From assembly GCF_015711605.1 (NCBI RefSeq), contig NZ_JABTEZ010000005.1, forward strand, positions 744,001 through 808,000: 64,000 nt of DNA, given 5' to 3'. Positions within the stretch are counted from its first letter, which is position 1; the number at the start of each line of letters is the position of its first letter. The translations under genes were made by a program, and so were the position numbers. Below the pieces are notes generated by a model. It did no database searches. It saw only the letters and a program-made list of their open reading frames with translations, and was not told where the DNA came from. This document shows, piece after piece, positions 60,925-64,000 of the stretch. This DNA is from Planomonospora sp. ID67723 (lineage in GTDB: Bacteria; Actinomycetota; Actinomycetes; Streptosporangiales; Streptosporangiaceae).

Positions 60925-62807
60925 TGGAACGTTCCCGGCCGAGCGGAGCGCTTCCCCCTGCCCGTCCGCCATGGCTCGTGGTGGACGGGCACCGATGGTC
61001 ACGCGGGCCCTACACCGTCGGCGGCGCCCTGCTGCGGGCGGTCGTCCCCGAGGCTCTGCTGAGGATCCCCCACCGGGTCGCCGAGCACGACATCGAGATC
61101 CGGAGCGTGGCACCCGACCTGCGAGATCGGGTGGCCGCGCGAAGGGAGACCGTGGAGGCGCGGATCGAGGACGCCGAGCGCATCCTCGTGCCCGCGCCTC
61201 GCCGTACGCTCCGGCTCGCCAACGGGGTGGCGGAGTTCCTCCGCGACTGCCTGCCCGGCTGCCGCCCGCCGGGCTCGGCCGAGCCACTCGCGCTGGTGGT
61301 GGAGAACGCCCACGAGCTCGACCCGACCGACCGTGAGCTGCTCGCGATCCTGGGCAGGCGGGTGGAGCCCGAGCTGCTGGCCGTGGTGCTCCGGTCGTCC
61401 GGGCCGCCGCCGGACCGGTTCGGCGGACGGGCGGCCGACCCCGCGGAGCGGGCCCGGCTGCACGACCTGCGCGCCGACGAGCTGGAGGCCGGCGGCGAGT
61501 TCTCGTTCCGGCTGGGGGCGGTCCCCTTCCACCGCGAGCGCGGGGCCGACCCGCGGGGAAAGGGGGTCCGGGCGCTCTGGACCGCCGTCGACCACTGCGT
61601 GCAGGAGGGCTTCCTGGACGCGGTGGCCGAGCTGGGCCCGCGCGGCCTGCGCCTGGCCGAGCCGGGCTCGGAGCTGTGGTGGTGCTTCACCCAGCGTACG
61701 GCCACCGCCCTCGGGGCCCTGAACCGGCAGGAGGAGGCCCGCGATCTCTACGAGCACGCCCGCCGTACGAGCCAGGACCCCGTCGTCCACGCGGCCTGCG
61801 CGTACGGCACGGCCATGCTCGACGCCCGCCATCCGGATCCGGCGCGGCGGGATCTGGAACGTGCCACCGGATGGATCAACCAGGCCGTCGCCATCTCCAC
61901 GATCCTGCCCGACCGGCGCGAGCGGGCTTTCAAACTGGGCTTCGACCGCAACGGCCAGGCGCTCATCGAGATGCGCCGGGGACGGACGGACCGGGCGCTC
62001 GTCCTGGTCGAGTCGGCCATCGGGCTGGCCCAGGCGGAGCTGGCGGACCGGCATCCGGTGCACCGCATGGTGCTGCGCGCCAACCGGGGACGCCTGCTCG
62101 CCGAGCTGGGCCGTACCAAGGAGGCGCTGGAGGAGTACACCGCGGCCATCGCCATCGATCCCTTCTTCGCCGACCACTACCTGGACCGGGGCAATCTGCT
62201 GCTCTCGGTGGGGCAGGCGGAGGAGGCCCTGGCCGACTACGAGGCCGCGATCAGGGTGAGCCCGCCGCTGCCCGAGGCGTACTACAACCGGGCCGAACTC
62301 CACCTCTCCCTGGGCGAGCTGGAGGCCGGCCGGGTGGATCTGGACCGCGTGCTGGAGCTGGACCCTGACTTCCTGGACGCCTACGTCAACCGGGCGGGCG
62401 TGCTGGCGGTGCTGGAGCGCGAGGCCGAGGCGCGGGCCGACGTCGAGGCCGGTCTGGCGCTCGATCCCGGCAACCCGCACCTGCTGACCGTGCGCGGGCA
62501 ACTGGACACCGAGGCGGGACGGTTCGAGGAGGCCGCCGGGGCCTTCGACGCCGCGCTGGAACGGGCCCCCGGCCTCGGCGCGGCCTGGGCCAACCGGGGG
62601 ATCCTGCGCTACCGGACCGGTGACCTCGGGGGTGCGGTGGCCGACCTGAGCCGGGCGATCGAGTTCGGGGAGAGCGCCGAGCTGTACTTCAACCGGGCCA
62701 TGGTGCTGCGGGAGCTGGGCAGGGCGGAGTCCGCCGAGGGCGACCTGCGCCGTGCCCTCGTCCTGGCCCCCGGCGACGCGGAGATCCGGGCCGCGCTGGG
62801 CGGCTGA
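60924..62807 (+). CDS. TPR-repeat protein with degenerate ATPase-like N-domain
   Basis: The 627-aa protein has an N-terminal ~200-residue region without a Walker A motif but with a Walker-B-like ALVVENAHELDPTDRELLAIL (~115-135), reminiscent of STAND ATPases that lost nucleotide binding. From ~390 to the end it is a chain of TPRs (KEALEEYTAAIAIDPFFADH, then EALADYEAAIRVSPPLPEAY and further copies, about seven in all). No HTH or membrane segment is seen. TPR arrays bind peptides or proteins; the coupled 24-aa peptide is an obvious candidate partner. ATG 60924 is preferred; GTG 60921 is the alternative. Confidence 0.75.
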   Translation: MERSRPSGALPPARPPWLVVDGHRWSRGPYTVGGALLRAVVPEALLRIPHRVAEHDIEIRSVAPDLRDRVAARRETVEARIEDAERILVPAPRRTLRLANGVAEFLRDCLPGCRPPGSAEPLALVVENAHELDPTDRELLAILGRRVEPELLAVVLRSSGPPPDRFGGRAADPAERARLHDLRADELEAGGEFSFRLGAVPFHRERGADPRGKGVRALWTAVDHCVQEGFLDAVAELGPRGLRLAEPGSELWWCFTQRTATALGALNRQEEARDLYEHARRTSQDPVVHAACAYGTAMLDARHPDPARRDLERATGWINQAVAISTILPDRRERAFKLGFDRNGQALIEMRRGRTDRALVLVESAIGLAQAELADRHPVHRMVLRANRGRLLAELGRTKEALEEYTAAIAIDPFFADHYLDRGNLLLSVGQAEEALADYEAAIRVSPPLPEAYYNRAELHLSLGELEAGRVDLDRVLELDPDFLDAYVNRAGVLAVLEREAEARADVEAGLALDPGNPHLLTVRGQLDTEAGRFEEAAGAFDAALERAPGLGAAWANRGILRYRTGDLGGAVADLSRAIEFGESAELYFNRAMVLRELGRAESAEGDLRRALVLAPGDAEIRAALGG

Positions 62808-63103
62808 CGTCCTCCGCTCCGGGCGCGGGCTCGCGCGGACCGGAGCCGTGGGGCGGGAAGAACCGGTCTTCCTCTGGAACCGCGGTGTTCCGTGGGGGAA
62901 AGAACCTCTCCTCCGAGGGAAGACAGCCCCCTGCCGGGAGAGGATTTCCCCCGACTCTTCCGGGTGTGGTTTTTTCTCCCGGATCCGGGGGCCTCTTCCC
63001 GGGCGCGCGGGGTGAGGATTCTTCCCCACGGGAGGAGATAACCCACTCCTGGTGTGGCGTGTCTTGTCCTGGTGGGGAGGGTGCCGGACTCGGGGTCCGA
63101 TGG
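62808..63103. other. Intergenic with repeated AAGA/TCTTCC-type motifs
   Basis: About 300 bp with many short alternating CTTCC and GGAAG blocks that can form several competing hairpins, for example GAAGA-CCGG-TCTTC-like pairings near 62858. A T6 run at 62973-62978 follows a weak stem and may terminate the TPR transcript. No gene is supported; the minus-strand frame is proline-rich and repetitive. Confidence 0.45.
62949..62980 (+). terminator. Weak terminator with T6 run after the TPR gene
   Basis: A short imperfect stem (CCCCGA...TCCGGG) is followed by GTGTGG and TTTTTTCTCC. The stem is marginal, but T-runs of this length are rare here. Confidence 0.35.
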
Positions 63104-63154
63104 TTGACTCTTGCTGAACAAGTGTTTAATGTACTGAACATGCGTTCAGTACAT
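63104..63154 (+). promoter_or_regulatory. TetR promoter with 26-bp palindromic operator
   Basis: TTGACT (63104-63109), 17 bp, and TAATGT (63127-63132) form a near-consensus promoter whose start would fall at the ATG (63140). ATGTACTGAAC-ATGC-GTTCAGTACAT (63129-63154) is a perfect 11+11-bp dyad overlapping the -10, the transcription start and the first codons. Confidence 0.8.
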
Positions 63155-63757
63155 GATGATCTCACCGCCCGGGCCGTCATCCGGGACCGAGCCCTGGAGC
63201 TGTTCGCGGCTCAGGGGCCGGACGCGGTGACCGTGCGGCGGATCGCCGCAGCCGCCGGGGTCTCTCCCGGGCTCGTCATCCACCACTTCGGGTCCAAGGA
63301 GGGACTGCGGGCCGCCGTCGACGAGCACGTGGCCGGGGTGTTCGACGGCCTGTTCGCCCGGGCCTCGGCGGGTGAGCTCGACGTGGCGGACGGAGCCTCC
63401 CTCGCGGAGGCGTTCCTGGGGCAGTTCCCGCCGGGTTCGCCGGTTCCCGGCTATCTGCGCCGCCTGTTGCTGAGCGGAGACGCGGCCGGGACCGAGATCT
63501 TCCGCCACTGGTTCGCGGCCAGCCGGGCGATGACCGAGACGCTCGTCGCGCGCGGCCTGCTCGCGCCGGGGCGTGACCCGGAGGTCCGCACGGCCTTCCT
63601 CATGGTCAACGACCTGGTGCCGCTGCTGCTGCGAGACCAGCTCGCAGACGTGGTGGGCGTCGACCCCCTCGGCCCCGAGGGCGCGGTCAGGTGGGCCGAA
63701 GGGGTGCTGGACATCTACCACGGCGGACTGTTCGGCACGGAAGGAGAGCTCGCATGA
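63140..63757 (+). CDS. TetR-family transcriptional regulator (leaderless, autoregulated)
   Basis: The 205-aa protein has an N-terminal TetR HTH (ALELFAAQGPDAVTVRRIAAAAGVSPGLVIHHFGSKEGLRAAVDEHV, ~18-62) and an all-helical ligand domain ending in VLDIYHGGLFG. The ATG at 63140 coincides with the predicted transcription start, so the mRNA is probably leaderless, and it lies inside the palindrome that the protein itself should bind. Its stop overlaps the FAD monooxygenase start (ATGA), so it probably controls that gene as part of its own operon. Confidence 0.9.
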   Translation: MRSVHDDLTARAVIRDRALELFAAQGPDAVTVRRIAAAAGVSPGLVIHHFGSKEGLRAAVDEHVAGVFDGLFARASAGELDVADGASLAEAFLGQFPPGSPVPGYLRRLLLSGDAAGTEIFRHWFAASRAMTETLVARGLLAPGRDPEVRTAFLMVNDLVPLLLRDQLADVVGVDPLGPEGAVRWAEGVLDIYHGGLFGTEGELA

Positions 63758-64000
63758 AGGTCCTGATCTGCGGTGCCGGGATCGCCGGCCTCACCCTGGC
63801 CTGGTGGCTGCGGCGCGGCGGCGCCGAGGTGACGATCGTCGAGAAGGCGGCCGGGCCGCGCAGCGACGGTTACATGATCGATTTCTTCGGTTCGGGGTAC
63901 GACGTGGCCGAACGGATGGGCGTCCTCGGCGAACTGCGGGAGATCGCCGCCGACATCGTCGAGCTCGTCTACACCGACCCCCGCGGCAGGCGGGCCGGTG
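63754..64000 (+). CDS. FAD-dependent monooxygenase/oxidoreductase (3' end outside window)
   Basis: Only the first ~82 residues are present: a flavoprotein dinucleotide motif VLICGAGIAGLTLAWWLRRGGAEVTIVEKA (residues 3-32, GxGxxG plus terminal Glu) and GYMIDFFGSGYDVAERMGVLGEL, which fits the aromatic-ring hydroxylase/TetX-like group of FAD monooxygenases. AAGGAGA precedes the ATG. Coupled to the TetR gene, a classic arrangement for inducible xenobiotic or antibiotic oxidation. Confidence 0.85.
   Translation, partial: MKVLICGAGIAGLTLAWWLRRGGAEVTIVEKAAGPRSDGYMIDFFGSGYDVAERMGVLGELREIAADIVELVYTDPRGRRAG

Noticed and set aside
60921-62807. Assignment of the TPR protein as FxsT of the FxSxx-COOH RiPP system
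   Set aside because: No radical SAM FxsB, FxsC or FxSxx C-terminus is present; the peptide ends in VIHKG.

Overview
The window is about 64 kb of very G+C-rich DNA, by eye a little over 70%. It has dense, often overlapping genes (ATGA, GTGA and TGATG junctions), frequent GTG starts and several apparently leaderless promoters. Lineage-typical protein families are present: DUF5994, DUF6504, DUF4328, DUF2795, baeRF, an F420-dependent LLM oxidoreductase, paired dynamin-like GTPases, and HTH+TPR regulators with small partner proteins. Together these point to a chromosomal segment of a filamentous actinobacterium, most likely Streptosporangiaceae or a close relative. Genus assignment is inference; no 16S gene is present.

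Layout. 1-14 kb is mostly accessory: a methyltransferase tail; a leftward methyltransferase/thioredoxin-reductase-like pair; DUF5994 and STAS genes; a pentapeptide-repeat membrane protein; a WYL regulator divergent from an epoxide hydrolase; an AlkZ-like winged-helix protein; and an acyltransferase/SGNH O-acetylase-type protein. This part ends in a small decayed integrative element at tRNA-Arg(UCU): the tRNA 3' half is duplicated at 12.4 kb, and a truncated, frameshifted tyrosine integrase and one orphan gene lie between the copies. 14-24 kb holds a kinase-like phosphotransferase, cobD, cobQ, an ABC exporter with a PucR regulator (joined by a 29-codon coupled ORF), an MFS exporter divergent from its ArsR-like regulator, and a quinone oxidoreductase. 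24-32 kb is one leftward transcription unit (binding lipoprotein, two permeases, ATPase, HAD phosphatase, Ser/Thr kinase) divergent from a GntR/UTRA regulator, with a strong palindrome between them. 32-41 kb contains a DUF6504 gene under a LexA box, a DUF4328 protein, an orphan NarL-type response regulator, a MacB/FtsX-type ABC pair, an LLM oxidoreductase, a sulfatase and a DUF2795-baeRF pair.

41-54 kb is more core-like: a second cobalamin group (cobL, a CbiX-like gene, cobT, cobA/cysG). cobA overlaps the first of two dynamin-like GTPase genes, followed by a single-stranded DNA-binding protein, a membrane diguanylate cyclase and EttA. 54-64 kb has a GH13 alpha-glucosidase, a truncated haemoglobin, an MscS channel, a small protein divergent from an HTH/TPR regulator, a GNAT gene, a 24-residue peptide gene coupled to a TPR protein, and a TetR gene with an embedded palindromic operator driving an FAD monooxygenase that runs off the window.

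The cobalamin genes supply uroporphyrinogen methylation (cobA), ring methylation/decarboxylation (cobL), amidation (cobQ), aminopropanol attachment (cobD) and lower-ligand activation (cobT). They are split between two places and no cobalamin riboswitch was recognised. The best leads for undescribed biology are the 24-aa peptide/TPR pair (60.85-62.8 kb), the 29-aa duplicated-motif peptide (19.9 kb), the LexA-controlled stand-alone DUF6504 gene, the stacked inverted repeats before cobA, and the tRNA-Arg element relic.
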